DNA from: Cranoglanis bouderius
Taxonomy: Eukaryota; Chordata; Actinopteri; Siluriformes; Cranoglanididae
Length of the DNA: 64,000 nucleotides
Direction: 5' to 3'
Assembly: GCA_023630585.1 (NCBI GenBank)
Contig: CM042544.1
Span: 23,514,256-23,578,255 of the forward strand
Shown: piece by piece, positions 53,401 to 64,000 of the stretch
Position numbering within the stretch: the first letter of the stretch is position 1
How the letters are laid out: each line of letters begins with the position of its first letter
Notes under the pieces: generated by a model
Database searches by the model: none
The model's input: only the letters and a program-made list of their open reading frames with translations
Told to the model about the DNA's origin: nothing
Translations under genes and position numbers: made by a program

Positions 53401-53602
53401 TTCTAAAAGATTTCATATCCCTCAAGCACATCCCATACCCTTATCCCATATTAAATATCTCCAAATGAATCGTCATAAAAGAAGACAATAATCAGACACG
53501 CTAATAATAATACTACAGTGGTTGTGGAAAAATAAACCCATGTTATCAGGGGCTATCAAGCTATTTGCTTTTATTGCAGAAACCAGATAGCATAAGAATT
53601 TG

Positions 53603-53658
<56 letters not shown>

Positions 53659-55728
53659 TAGTAAAGTAGTCTTGGAAACAATGCTTAGCTCTGTTGTGCT
53701 GCAAAAACCTCATCAAAACAGACAGAACTTTGCTCAATGTCCAGAGTTTGAATATTTATGTTTTATTAGCTTCAGTTACTACAGTCACTCATTTTCTCCA
53801 AGGGGGCTGTAGTCTTGTGGTACTTTAAGTTATGAAAGGCCTTACCTTGTCTGATTGCTTGACAAGCAGAGTGGACTGCAACTAAGGAGGAGGAGCAGGC
53901 ACTGTCAATGGCAAAAGAAGGCCCAGTGAGGTTGAATGTGTAGGAGATCCTGTTGGCTGCTATACTCATAGCTGTCCCTGTGCCATTGTAATGGGTTATT
54001 GTACTCGGGCTGTTGTTCAGTAGTGTTTCATAGTCTCTGTTCATGAGCCCTGAAAAACAGCATGACCAGAATATGTGTATACACAGCTGCTGCACCTGAT
54101 ACAATACTGTGTCAGTGACTGCTGTACTAAGAATTGTTCACCAACCAAATGTCTGTCCTGCTTTCTTTCCTCTAACTTTCCAGACTAAATACTAAAATAT
54201 ACTGAAATACTGTTGTTGTTGTTGTTGTTGCTATTATTACCTATGTAAACACCTGTTCTGGAGCCACTGACTTTTTCCATGGGAATACCAGAATCCTCCA
54301 GCGCTCTATAGGAACACTGCAGAAGAAGCTTCTGCTGGGGGTCCATTAAATTAGCCTCGGCTTCAGAGATGCCAAAAAACCTGTGATCAAACTCATTGAA
54401 CCTGGTAGAAAAGAAGCAGAATACCTCATAATTAATCTTTTAATTTCTGTAACTCGGAGAATCAAATTGTTGTAACCGAGAAAATAATGTATTATTTCTA
54501 CAGTTGACTTTTTATTGATCATATTTTTCTACTCATCATTATTCCAAAGAAAGCTGAGAAGATAGCAAATAGCAAATACTGTAAAATATCCACAATACTA
54601 AGAAATGTTTATACATATTTGAACCCTTTTATTAGGGTTTTTGTGGCTCTGACCTAAAGCAGAATTTAAAAATTAGGTAAACTGTGCATGGGACCAGGAT
54701 TACTACATGGTTTTAAAGTTAACCAAAGCATTGAAACTGAAAATCCAACTGAATCCAAACCCAAGTGCACAGAGCTTCAACTTGTAGCAGATCAATGACT
54801 CAAAGCCTACTACTAAAAGCATTATGGAGTTTTCGGAGTCAAAAAGTGGAATGTGTTTAACTGGCCGGGCCACTCACGTGAACTGAACCCCAGTGAGCAT
54901 TATAATTATTGAGGAGAAAATGGAAGGCTTAAACCCCCATGACAAGTAGTGAACTAATTATCACTGAATTACAGTCTTCAGATTAAAGCTTTCTCTCAGG
55001 GCAGATACACTTGGTGTTGTTCACTGATCAAAGACTTCTGCCAGTTATTTACAGCTAACAAATAAACACGATGATTTAAATTAATGGAACTTTGTCCAAT
55101 TAACCAACATCCATGCAAACTATTAAGAGCCATAAATACTAAATAAACGCTCAAGGTTATATAGGCACTCTGCATGTCAACCTCATAGTCATTGTATGAG
55201 TTCAGCTTCAGTTTGTTGAAATATCAAAAGCCTTTTCACTGAAGCTTGTACATAACAGTAAAAAATAAAAACAGATTTAGCAATAGGATAATTATCTTTA
55301 CAGATAGCACTTTTAAAATGAACAAAACAGTCTTAAACGCAAGTTTTAACAAGCAGGGGCACAAGAAAATGAACAAGAAAAAGAAGAAAGAATAAGAAAA
55401 CAGAAGAAGAAGAAGAAGAAGAAAAAAAAAGAAGAACCATAATGACTTACCCATCTATGAAAGCAGCTTTAGTAGTTTGTATTTTCCCAAGAATAGTGTC
55501 ATCAGGATCGTACCACTGTGTTACATCAAATCTCTGCTCTGGAATATCCACAGTACAATTTTTCCCATCAACGAGAACTTTCCAGAAATTGTCAAGTCCC
55601 TCACCTGCAAGGATGCCACACATAAGTATTTATGTACAATACTCAGGGGAGAATCTATGTGGAAAGCACTGGCACTTACCCCCTGGGAAGCTACACCCAA
55701 TGCCAACTACAGCAATATCTTCATCCAT
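47412..55728 (-). CDS. Polyketide synthase B: KS-AT-DH-degenerate ER-KR-ACP
   Basis: Six coding exons on the minus strand (55728-55680, 55604-55451, 54401-54241, 54049-53846, 53164-52983, 52880-47412) give 2072 aa, with residues 251-2072 in the last exon. Internal exon sizes 154, 161, 204 and 182 match PKS-A (154, 161, 207, 182), as do intron phases. Catalytic residues: KS Cys173 (DSACSSS), His308, His349; AT Ser618 (GHSVGE); DH His921 (HKSNGIVIAP) and Asp1088 (DYFLQ); KR Tyr1877 (ANYAAANSF); ACP Ser2030 (GIDSML). The ER-like region (FSGTVTAVGKDV) again lacks a clear glycine-rich loop, and there is no thioesterase. It is a paralogue of PKS-A lying tail to tail with it. The KS nucleophile context is the usual DSACSSS, unlike DCACSSS in PKS-A. 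The start MDEDIAVVGIG aligns with the PKS-A start MKDNDLEIAIVGIG. Product unknown. Confidence 0.92.
52438..52862 (-). other. Putative gene-conversion tract, PKS-B side
   Basis: Partner of 39671-40095: same length, five visible differences, with abrupt loss of similarity at both edges inside the same exon. It codes for the C-terminal half of the KS domain. Confidence 0.8.
53165..53845 (-). other. PKS-B intron 4
   Basis: Contains a (CA)n tract at about 53607-53656 and otherwise AT-rich sequence. The equivalent PKS-A intron holds a Tc1-like relic that is absent here. Confidence 0.55.
53607..53656 (+). repeat. (AC)n microsatellite
   Basis: About 25 AC units in a PKS-B intron. Confidence 0.95.
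54402..55450 (-). other. PKS-B intron 2
   Basis: AT-rich 1.05-kb intron with a purine-rich (GAA)n-like stretch near 55375-55435, close to the donor site. It corresponds to the PKS-A intron that carries Tc1 copy 2, and has no such insertion. Confidence 0.6.
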
Positions 55729-55875
55729 ACTGTTTGCATCATCAACAATTCTTTACAGATAAAAGCTTTGGCACCACTGTATATACAGCTTCATCATCAC
55801 TGTTCCTGTTACAGATCAGAATGCATGTGCCCATATCCATGCCTGCACTACATCCCAGGGCCTTTATAAAGCTTC
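55729..55875 (-). promoter_or_regulatory. Likely PKS-B promoter and leader
   Basis: On the minus strand gctttataaagg, a TATA-like element, lies about 140 bases upstream of the PKS-B ATG (plus coordinates near 55861-55872). A start near 55835 would give a leader of about 105 bases containing several upstream ATGs (for example ggcatggatatggg), unless a leader intron removes them. Confidence 0.45.
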
Positions 55876-57938
55876 CTCATCAGCGACAATTGGTTAAAGT
55901 CTCTTTCCAGAGAGGGATATTAGGTTACATGCAGGTTCTTCATACAACCCACAATTAAGGTGGTTTGAAACAAAAGCCATTAATTGCATGGCTGGGCAAA
56001 GATAAAAAAAAAAAAAAAAAAAAGGCATTTAGGGGCACTTCCTATAAGGGGACATAATGGAGGCATTTTCCTCCAATTTCCTCAACAATACAGTGGCATT
56101 ATAGAATTGTGATCAATTAGAAGAGCTTTTATGTCATCATGCATCACTGATGAGAAAATCACCAAGCAGAAAATTACCCTCCCCAAAACAGATCGGTTTC
56201 CTCTGTGTTTGTTCTTTACAGACAGTATGGGCATTTAAAGTAGTTGCCTCTTATTATTTTGAGGTAAGGGGATATCTTGGATTATTTATTTTATAAATTA
56301 AGTTTCTAACAATTATGCTAAATCACTTAAGTACTGCTGACCGTTCCATTACAGGGCATTTCTTAGTTATTTCTCTCACATTCTAAAAGCATTCTTGCTA
56401 GAATCTGGTACATTTACCTTCTCTGTTAGAAAAAAAAAAAAAATCTCACACTTCCCATTTTGTCCATTTCCAGCACACTTTATTAGTTATTCATCATTGC
56501 TCATTTTTTAACTAGGCAAATAATTCTCCACAAGGACTAATTCACAGAGCAGACAGACAACATTACATAGACTCTTATATACAGGGTTGCAATCACAGCT
56601 CCTTTCCCAGCCACAAAACTGGCCACAATTAATCAGGTGAATACAGATGACTTCCATCAGCACCATGTCAAACTAATGTTAGACAAATAAATAGATCATA
56701 AGTAAAAATCAGATTTGTTTGTATACAACTAAAATCACCTAACAGCTGATATAAAAACACAAAAGAAAACTTTGGTACCTAATCCTGCAATCCTTTGTCG
56801 ATGTTCATCACTTCAGCCTTTAATTTCTTCAGGAAAAAAAAAAAAATGTCTGAAAATTTCTTATTCTTGGAAAATAGGACAAGTATTCACAATATAAATG
56901 GTTTCCTCATTTCCCAAAAATGTTTCAGAGATAGAAGTTGCTCCTTAAAAAAAAAAAACAATACTTAGATCTTTAGCATATTATTGAAGTAATGTTCTGA
57001 TGTTACATTCTTGGTTCAGATTTAATGAGATGAGTGAATGAATGCTGAGTAAAATTAAACCTATTGGACTGCATCTGTTTGTCCAACAGGACACATAAAA
57101 TATTCAGCTAGTATGTGCCAGTCTGCCAGATTCAAGGATAACTTGAAGTACACTACAACTGTGGTCACAATTATTTTGCAAAGCAATTTTTTTAAATGTG
57201 AAATATTTTCACTGCAGCTTGATTTCATCTAGAAAGAGTATAGTTAAAAGAAAGTTTTTATTATTATTATTTATCTGTTTTTATTATGTGCTTTGATTCC
57301 ATATTATAGTCATGTAATACTGTTAGATTAGATCAATAAGATCATGGCTCTACTGAAATATAGAGGTCGGTTTCTGTGGAATGCAAATTCCCGACTGTCA
57401 GTCATGGCTAGATCGCCAGTGGCAAAACTTGCATTCTTATTTTCACTCTGTTTTACAGGACTTTGTAACAGCGAATGAGAAGTGCACAAGGTAGAATGGG
57501 GTAACCATGCCTTTCTGCACACACAGGATGGTCAAAAATGTTTATTGACCGCTAATTTCCTATATGCATTGGCAGAGTTCATTTGTCAGAAGAGTAGCTG
57601 TTTTTGCAAAAGTGGAAATACATAATAAACTGTGCTGGTACATAAAGGCTACAAAGAAATTGAAACTGCAGGCATTTTTTAAAAAAACATTGACTTGGGA
57701 AATTAGAATAACCCAAATAGCTCTATGAAGGTGTCTTTGAAATTGGTTTGGCCTTCCAATTATGGAACATTATAGGACTGAAAATTAAACAGAACATTTC
57801 TCAGTATATTTGTTTCTGCTGATTGAGGACGATGGAAGAACTGAACATTATATTAGTGTCCTTCCTTATTCAATCACCTTTGTTTAAATGAATATGAATG
57901 AATGTCTTCAGCGCTTTTTGACATTCTTGAGAACAATA
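55876..57938. other. Region between PKS-B and yme1l1
   Basis: Holds the PKS-B upstream region and the yme1l1 3' UTR. AT-rich with several poly-A runs (56001, 56428, 56829, 56947). On the minus strand an AATAAA (plus tttatt, 57541-57546) about 395 bases past the yme1l1 stop is a reasonable poly-A signal. Nothing else recognised. Confidence 0.45.
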
Positions 57939-60900
57939 TCATCTGGGGTCTAGAGATTTGCCCTCCAGAACCATCTGAATTTCTTTTGCATCCAGAGTCT
58001 CATAGGTGAGCAGAGCGTCTGCCAGTTTTTTGTGCTCTTTGCTATATGTCTTGAGGAGTTTCTTAGCACGCTCATATGAATCCTGATGAAAAAAAGTAGA
58101 AGAACAGAACACAGAGAGTATCAGCATGTGTACACCTTAAGACTATGAGCATGCTTTACTGAGTGACCGTGAGACTGAAAGATACCTGTAGCAGCATTCT
58201 GACTTCCTGGTCAACAGCGGCTTGCGTTTCTGGGCTATGTTTGGACAGGTCAGAGTAGGTCATGACACCCAGCTGGAAAAGGCAGAGAAAAAACAGGTTC
58301 AGACTGATTATGTTACACAGTGAAATAACAGTGGACAACTTCCTAGAATTGGTTGAATAAAGCCTGTTTTATATTTCTGTATTGACAAAAGTGCACAATG
58401 TGACACAGAGAAGGCTTATTTGTAAACGTGGCATGCAGACATGCCTTGATGCTCTGGCTCGCTTTCCTCCAGGGAGTTAACTGTGCATTATGTGTGTCTA
58501 CGGTGCTGTGCATCAACCCGGCATTTAGGTGAAAGCTGACTATCTGGAGGTGAGGTGCGTCCTGTTGTGTACCCGGAAACATTGCGAGGAGACGTTGTGA
58601 CCTTTCTTCCCCTGGGTTTAACAAGGGTTTTAGAGTAATATTGCTCCAAATATGTCTCAAGTGCAAAGGTCAAATGTTAACAATAAAGCATAAACAATAA
58701 ACATCAAATCCAATCAAATTTCCGTCTTCCATAGGCTTGGGACATGCTCCCCCAATGATCAAGTAGATCAGGGTTTTTTTTTTTAATCCCCCTGTGTTTC
58801 ATGTTTGAATCACACACAGGATATGATCACATTATGGTCCTTTTCAAAACAAAGATACATCCATGTTGCCTTCTATTTATTATTCCTACAGTCAAATACA
58901 GAACTCTGCTTCGCTTTTGCAGTGTTTTTGCGGTCTCTTTAATTCTGATTTAGTTCATACAGCACTGTCCCCTAGTGTACACACGTTAAATTAAGTCACG
59001 TTAAGTATGAAAACTGACCCCATTTGAATGTCTACAAACTACGTCCTGTCGTGCTTGCAGATATGCTTTCGCTTATATGTAAATCAGCCCTAATCTTCTA
59101 AATATACACTTGGACAGTATAGTATTAAATTTTCCTTACTGGGTTATAGGTTAATCAAAACAGACATTAAATGTTAGCTTAGACGAAGCTCTAATATTAG
59201 AAGTATAGGAACCATAGAAGACCTGCTCATGAATTTTCTCCCTTTGCTGTCAATGAAAATGAGCAATCAAATGTTTAAAAAGTCCTAATGGAATTTAAAG
59301 TCAACCAGCTACCCATTACATAAACTTAATCTCTCAGTACAAAGTTTTGCATCATAAACATTAAATACACGTCATTCGTTAAACCAAGAATTCATAAAAC
59401 ACAGGCTAATCATGAAACTTTACCAAGCATTTTAATCAGTAGTCATACCTTGTCGCTCATACCAAAGCGTGTAACCATCAACTTTGCAATCTTAGTGGCT
59501 CCATCAAAATCACTTGATGCTCCTGTAAAAAATGAACAATATTTTATGAGTGACCTAACTAAACATAAGAAACCAATCTGCCATCAGCACAGACGCTCAC
59601 CCGTAGTGATGTTTTCATCCCCAAAGATGAGCTCCTCTGCCACCCTGCCGCCCATGCTGACATCCATCTGAGCCAACAGCTGAGCTCGAGTCTCACTCCA
59701 CCGATCGTTTTCAGGGAGCATAGATACCTGAGTGCGAAGATATAAGTACATAAACGCAAATACAAATAATGTTTTTGGGAAACATTATTTTAGCACTGAC
59801 AATAATAAAAAACTGTTGTCTTAGTGATAATTACATGACCAAGGGTTGGTCCTCGTGGCATAATAGTAGCTTTATTTATGGGCATGGCATCTTTAGTATA
59901 ATATGCCACAATAGCGTGCCCAGATTCATGATATGCAGTGATTGTCTTGTTTTTCTTGTCGATCTCCACACTCCTGCGCTCTGGGCCTGGTGAGAAAGTG
60001 TCAGAAATTAGTTGCTTGGGGTCAGGTCCTCAATCTGTAATGCCTCAATCATGTGCACACAATGTGAAGCCTCACCCATTAGGATCTTGTCTTTTGCAAA
60101 CTCCAGTTCCTTTATTGTCACCATCTCCTTTCCATCTACAGCAGCCTTTAGTGCAGCCTGATTCACCAAGTTCTCCAGCTCTGCTCCAGAGAAGCCCACT
60201 GTTCCCCTCGCAATAATTTCTGCATCCACATCTAGAAATATGCACAAAAAAACAAACAAAAAAAAAAACATTTATTAAAAATATATATATATATATATTA
60301 TACAAATTTGTATTTTTCCTCATACATAATAATATTACAATATTTTCCTCACCAGGGTCCACCTTGATTTTCTTCAAATACCAGTTGAGGATCTCAGTGC
60401 GTCCTTTTACATCAGGTCTGGGGACTGTGACTTGCATGTCAAACCTCCCAGGTCTCACGAGAGCACTTAATACACACACGGACACATGCACACAGACAAG
60501 ACAGAAAATAGGTCATAAAAAAAAGGCTAAATAGGTTGTACTATACTCTCATTACACTTTTTCTTGGTTCATGAGGTGAGTGGGAGGTCTTCATTTAAAA
60601 CACACTTTAAAAGACACACTGGGTTCTTGCTGTTTACTATTAAAAAAGAAATCCAAACCTTTTTCAGAATTTTTTAATTTTTTTTTTCTTAAAACAAGAC
60701 AGATTGTTAACCTTCCAGACTTTCCATGTTCAGTTTGGTCTTTTCACCATTAAATATAATCATAAAAAGGGAAAAAAATATTACATTTGATTAAAATGTG
60801 CAATAGGGTGTTAGTGTAGAAAATAAGGTGATGTTTAATGATATTGCATTTAGAACCTTAGATGTCCTGCATCTTAGGTGGACATCATTCATACCCAAAA

Positions 60901-62934
60901 TGTTTTCTGAAACCCCATACTTGTCCATTCTTGTGCAAGACCCTTTCAGGCTTCAGAGGTATGCTTACCTCTCCATTAAATGTTTTTTTTTTCTTTTTAA
61001 ATCATGATTTAAACCTATTTTCAAAACAATGCACTTACTTGTCCAAAGCTTCTGCAAAATTTGTTGCCCCAATAACAATAACCCCTTCATTTGGTTTAAA
61101 CCTGAAATTATACAATAAATAATAAAAAGGATTAGAATAAAAACCCATACTTATTTCTGTAATTACTTTGACAACAGCACAACTACTAACCCATCCATTT
61201 CTGCAAGGAGCTGGTTAATGGTCTGACGTGAATATGGATGCATGGGTGACTCGATCCGCTTTCCACCCACACTGTCTAACTCATCAATAAAGATCACACA
61301 GGGGGCATTAGCTTTAGCCTCTTCTGCAGGAAAAAGTTAAAAATAAATAAATAAATAAAAAATTCAATGTGTTTCACTGAATAAACAAGAATTTAGCTTG
61401 TATAACAATAATCTTCACAGACATAAGTATGCAACAGAGACAGGGGTGTACCATCCTAAAAGCACTTTATACTCACTGAATAGGTTCCTGATGCGACTTG
61501 CTCCAACACCCACAAACATCTCATCAAACTCCGACCCCGACGCATAGTAGAATGGCACATCTGCCTCCCCTGCCACAGCTCTGGCAAGCAGAGTCTTTCC
61601 AGTACCAGGAGGACCGACCAGGAGGACTCCTGCAAACATGAGAACTCAGTCAAAGCCTTCAAAGCACAAGGCATTTATTTTATTAACCAGGGGACTTTTA
61701 AAATTCTATATCTATACCTTTGGGTAGCTTTCCACCAAGTGCAGTAAATTTCTGTGGATTCCTCAAGAACTCAACAATGTCTTGAAGCTCACTCTTTGCC
61801 TCCTCAACACCTTTCACGTGCTCAAAGGTGACGTTCTTCATTTGGATTGGATCCAGTGCGGCATCCAGACCAGATGTAGTACGGAATCGTACTGTTAATG
61901 AACAAAACACAATGAGGAAAAGTGAAGTTTGCAAAGAAGCATCGATGAAACATAATTAATGGACTTTAGTAATCAGTTTAGTTGTATCAGTTTGAGACAG
62001 GTCAGCTTTTTGATCGACTTTGCGTAGACCAAACTTGAACATGCAATACAATTTTTGAGCACTATTCACTGTAAGAAAACAGGGTTTGTGCCAAGCATGT
62101 GAACATTGAGAATGAGTAAGATGGGAAACAAACCAGGATCAGAAAATGAGCATTTACCCGAGAGAAATGGGGTTCTTGACAAACCATAGATGCCAACAAG
62201 CAGGAGGACGAGCAAAATCAGACGAGTCCTCTTAAGTGACTCTGTGAAAAACAATAGTATTTCTTGTGATACACAACTCATTTTCACATAAGCACTTCAC
62301 CTATACAGGGCACATAAAAATGCTTGTGTAATTACAAATGTTAACGATGAAAATGTATTGTTAATGCTAGCCTTGATGAATGCATATTAAAGATGGAAGT
62401 AAGCAATTATTTTAGTATGTAGTATTTATGGCATAAGCAAAACTTTATAAATGATCAATAAGTATTAGTGTCTCAAAGAATATTTAAAGGGTCCTGCCTT
62501 GTGTCTTCTGCATTAGGGCTTGAGATTTCATGAAGCCCTCTGTAAAACCAGTCTTAAAGGCATCTTGCTGATTTTCTGGAAGATTCCTCTGTTTTATTAA
62601 GTGGTCAAGGCTCTCAGCATCAGCTTTATCCCTCAAGAGAAGACCCTGCAAAGCAGGAGGAATGTAGAAAGAGACATCCAAGGGTGTACGGAGAGAGAGA
62701 GACACTTCTTTCACAAAACAATTATGACAAAATCATTTAACAATTCAGTATAACTGCACTCTTTCTCATGTGATCTTGCTTAATTATATACACTCAAGAC
62801 TGCTTCCTAACCTTTATAAATATTGGGGCATAGCTCTCTGATTCTGCTGGACTCTCATAGCTGGTCTGAAGGCGCCTGGTCTTGGACCTCAGAGTCTTAA
62901 AACCTCGGCTTTGGACCCACACTTTACAGAGAAA

Positions 62935-62997
<63 letters not shown>

Positions 62998-63599
62998 CTG
63001 CATTGTATGGAAAAAATGTATAGAGTAAAATGAAAACAATGTACGGAGTATAAATAGCTAGATTGTGTTAAATTACAGAAAGACAGTTGACCTTCTTTGG
63101 ACATTATGGGTCAAAACTTTAAGAATAAATTTAGATTCTCTGCATTACCTTGCAAGTGCTGAAGATCTGAGCAAAGAGCCTGAAGAGGACGGGAGTTTTG
63201 TCTATGGAATATTGGATAGCCAAAGAGTCCTGGCATTCTCTGAGAGAAACCTGTTAAACCAAACAGTAAAAAACTCCATTATTTTCTTGTCAAATTATAA
63301 AATAAACAACCCAGCACATCATGAACAAATGGCTGTCACTGTAACACGTTCTTCCAGTAAAATTTTGAAACCGAAGCAACCTTTGAAAAACACTGTGGAT
63401 TGCAGAACCTCTTACCATGTTTATTGTGATAGAAGGAATCTGTGGAGACGTGCGACGTTCTCCATCTCGAAGATCGAAGACAGACCCTAAGGTCTGAGCT
63501 CTCTTTGGGAGCTGGTGTGGGCAGCAGCCTGTTTAACAGCTCATTGACTCCACTTAGCCTCAGCTCTGAGATCCCCAGATCTTTATGGATTTGCTTAAG
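57939..63599 (-). CDS. yme1l1: YME1-like ATP-dependent zinc metalloprotease, all but the 5' exons
   Basis: Sixteen exons on the minus strand join in frame for 667 residues: 63599-63416, 63250-63149, 62921-62812, 62645-62498, 62241-62158, 61891-61718, 61629-61477, 61323-61191, 61101-61039, 60465-60353, 60231-60076, 59986-59835, 59727-59601, 59522-59449, 58272-58186 and 58082-57939. One transmembrane helix (LILLVLLLVGIYGL) precedes the AAA+ module with Walker A GPPGTGKT, Walker B CVIFIDELDS and the second region of homology ending RPGRFD. The protease has the zinc site HESGH. The C-terminus DAKEIQMVLEGK matches human YME1L1 closely. The enzyme forms the hexameric i-AAA protease in the mitochondrial inner membrane, facing the intermembrane space, and processes OPA1 and other substrates (family knowledge). 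Intron 62497-62242 starts with GC instead of GT. The mitochondrial targeting region lies beyond the window's right edge. Confidence 0.95.
58273..59448 (-). other. yme1l1 intron, nothing recognised
   Basis: A 1.18-kb intron between the exon ending FGMSDK and the exon starting LGVMTYSD. No repeat family or coding block was recognised. Confidence 0.5.
60466..61038 (-). other. yme1l1 intron, nothing recognised
   Basis: AT-rich intron between the exons encoding ATNFAEALD and ALVRPGRFD. No embedded element was recognised. Confidence 0.5.
62937..62997 (+). repeat. (CA)n microsatellite next to a yme1l1 splice acceptor
   Basis: About 30 CA units; on the coding strand this is (TG)n. It ends about 16 bases before the acceptor at 62922, separated by tttgtttctctgtaaag. 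Confidence 0.95.
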
Positions 63600-64000
63600 C
63601 TGCAGGATAGTCATTGACAAGCAGGATCACCAAAATATTGTACAAATATGTAAATGTTTGGGTAAAAACATGCCAGAAGAAATGTTCCCAGGGTAGCTTC
63701 TGAGGAGCTTAAACATAACTACAAGTTTATCTCTATATATGTGAAGCCTATGCGTGTGATTCAGAATTTTGTTTGAAACAGTTAGTAGCAAGTAAACATG
63801 GTTGGCAGATGCCTTGTCCTGTGAAAGTATATGGCTCTTGGACTAGGGACAAAAAACCCCACCATACCCATACCAAAACCTCTACCAAATATGGTAGCAG
63901 CAAATTCGAATCATCCAGAAAAAAAAAAAAAAAAAAAAGGAAGACATTTCACAGCTGAGAAAAAACAAACAAACAAAAAAAGTAATCCGTTGCAGTTGGG
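63600..64000 (-). other. yme1l1 intron, 5' part of the gene not reached
   Basis: Upstream of the exon starting LKQIHKDLGI. A poly-A run lies near 63920. No further exon or promoter was identified. Confidence 0.5.

Noticed and set aside
47412..55728. Annotating the PKS genes as fatty acid synthase
   Set aside because: Vertebrate FAS has a C-terminal thioesterase, a working ER and a many-exon structure; none is present here.

Overview
The window is a stretch of fish nuclear DNA, almost certainly a ray-finned (teleost) genome. Evidence: vertebrate genes with short exons and GT-AG introns, long (TG)n/(CA)n tracts, and many Tc1/mariner-type elements and small non-autonomous DNA transposons typical of teleosts. 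I could not fix the species; a catfish or related group would fit but is a guess. There is no bacterial, organellar or CRISPR content.

Layout, left to right: (1) the 3' part of bcl3, a nuclear ankyrin-repeat IkappaB protein (+, to 6805); (2) a transposon-rich gap, then a complete DDX6-type DEAD-box RNA helicase (+, CDS 13196-21577; N-terminus suggests the fish paralogue often called ddx61); (3) a complete RDH12-like short-chain dehydrogenase (+, CDS 25308-31071); (4) a gap holding an almost intact Tc1-like transposon and an unexplained candidate exon; (5) two multidomain iterative polyketide synthase genes arranged tail to tail: PKS-A (+, CDS 35531-45196, 2101 aa) and PKS-B (-, CDS 55728-47412, 2072 aa); (6) most of yme1l1, the mitochondrial i-AAA protease (-, 63599-57939, 5' exons outside the window).

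The PKS pair is the centre of interest. Both enzymes read KS-AT-DH-(structural KR)-degenerate ER-KR-ACP without a thioesterase, have matching exon phases and sizes, and carry 70 % or more of the protein in one giant last exon of about 5.5 kb. They are an inverted duplication. A 425-base stretch covering the two KS histidines is about 99 % identical between them while its flanks are clearly diverged, which points to recent gene conversion. Two Tc1-like copies (about 98 % identical, same orientation) bracket the promoter and first two coding exons of PKS-A, and PKS-A has a small upstream ORF whose stop overlaps the PKS start codon. Animal PKS genes of this type have been linked to otolith/biomineral nucleation and pigments; the product here cannot be read from sequence.

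All intron-exon structures were derived by hand from splice signals, reading-frame continuity and recalled family sequences. Summed exon lengths are in frame for every gene (bcl3 part 1113 nt, DDX6-like 1437, RDH-like 894, PKS-A 6306, PKS-B 6219, yme1l1 part 2004).
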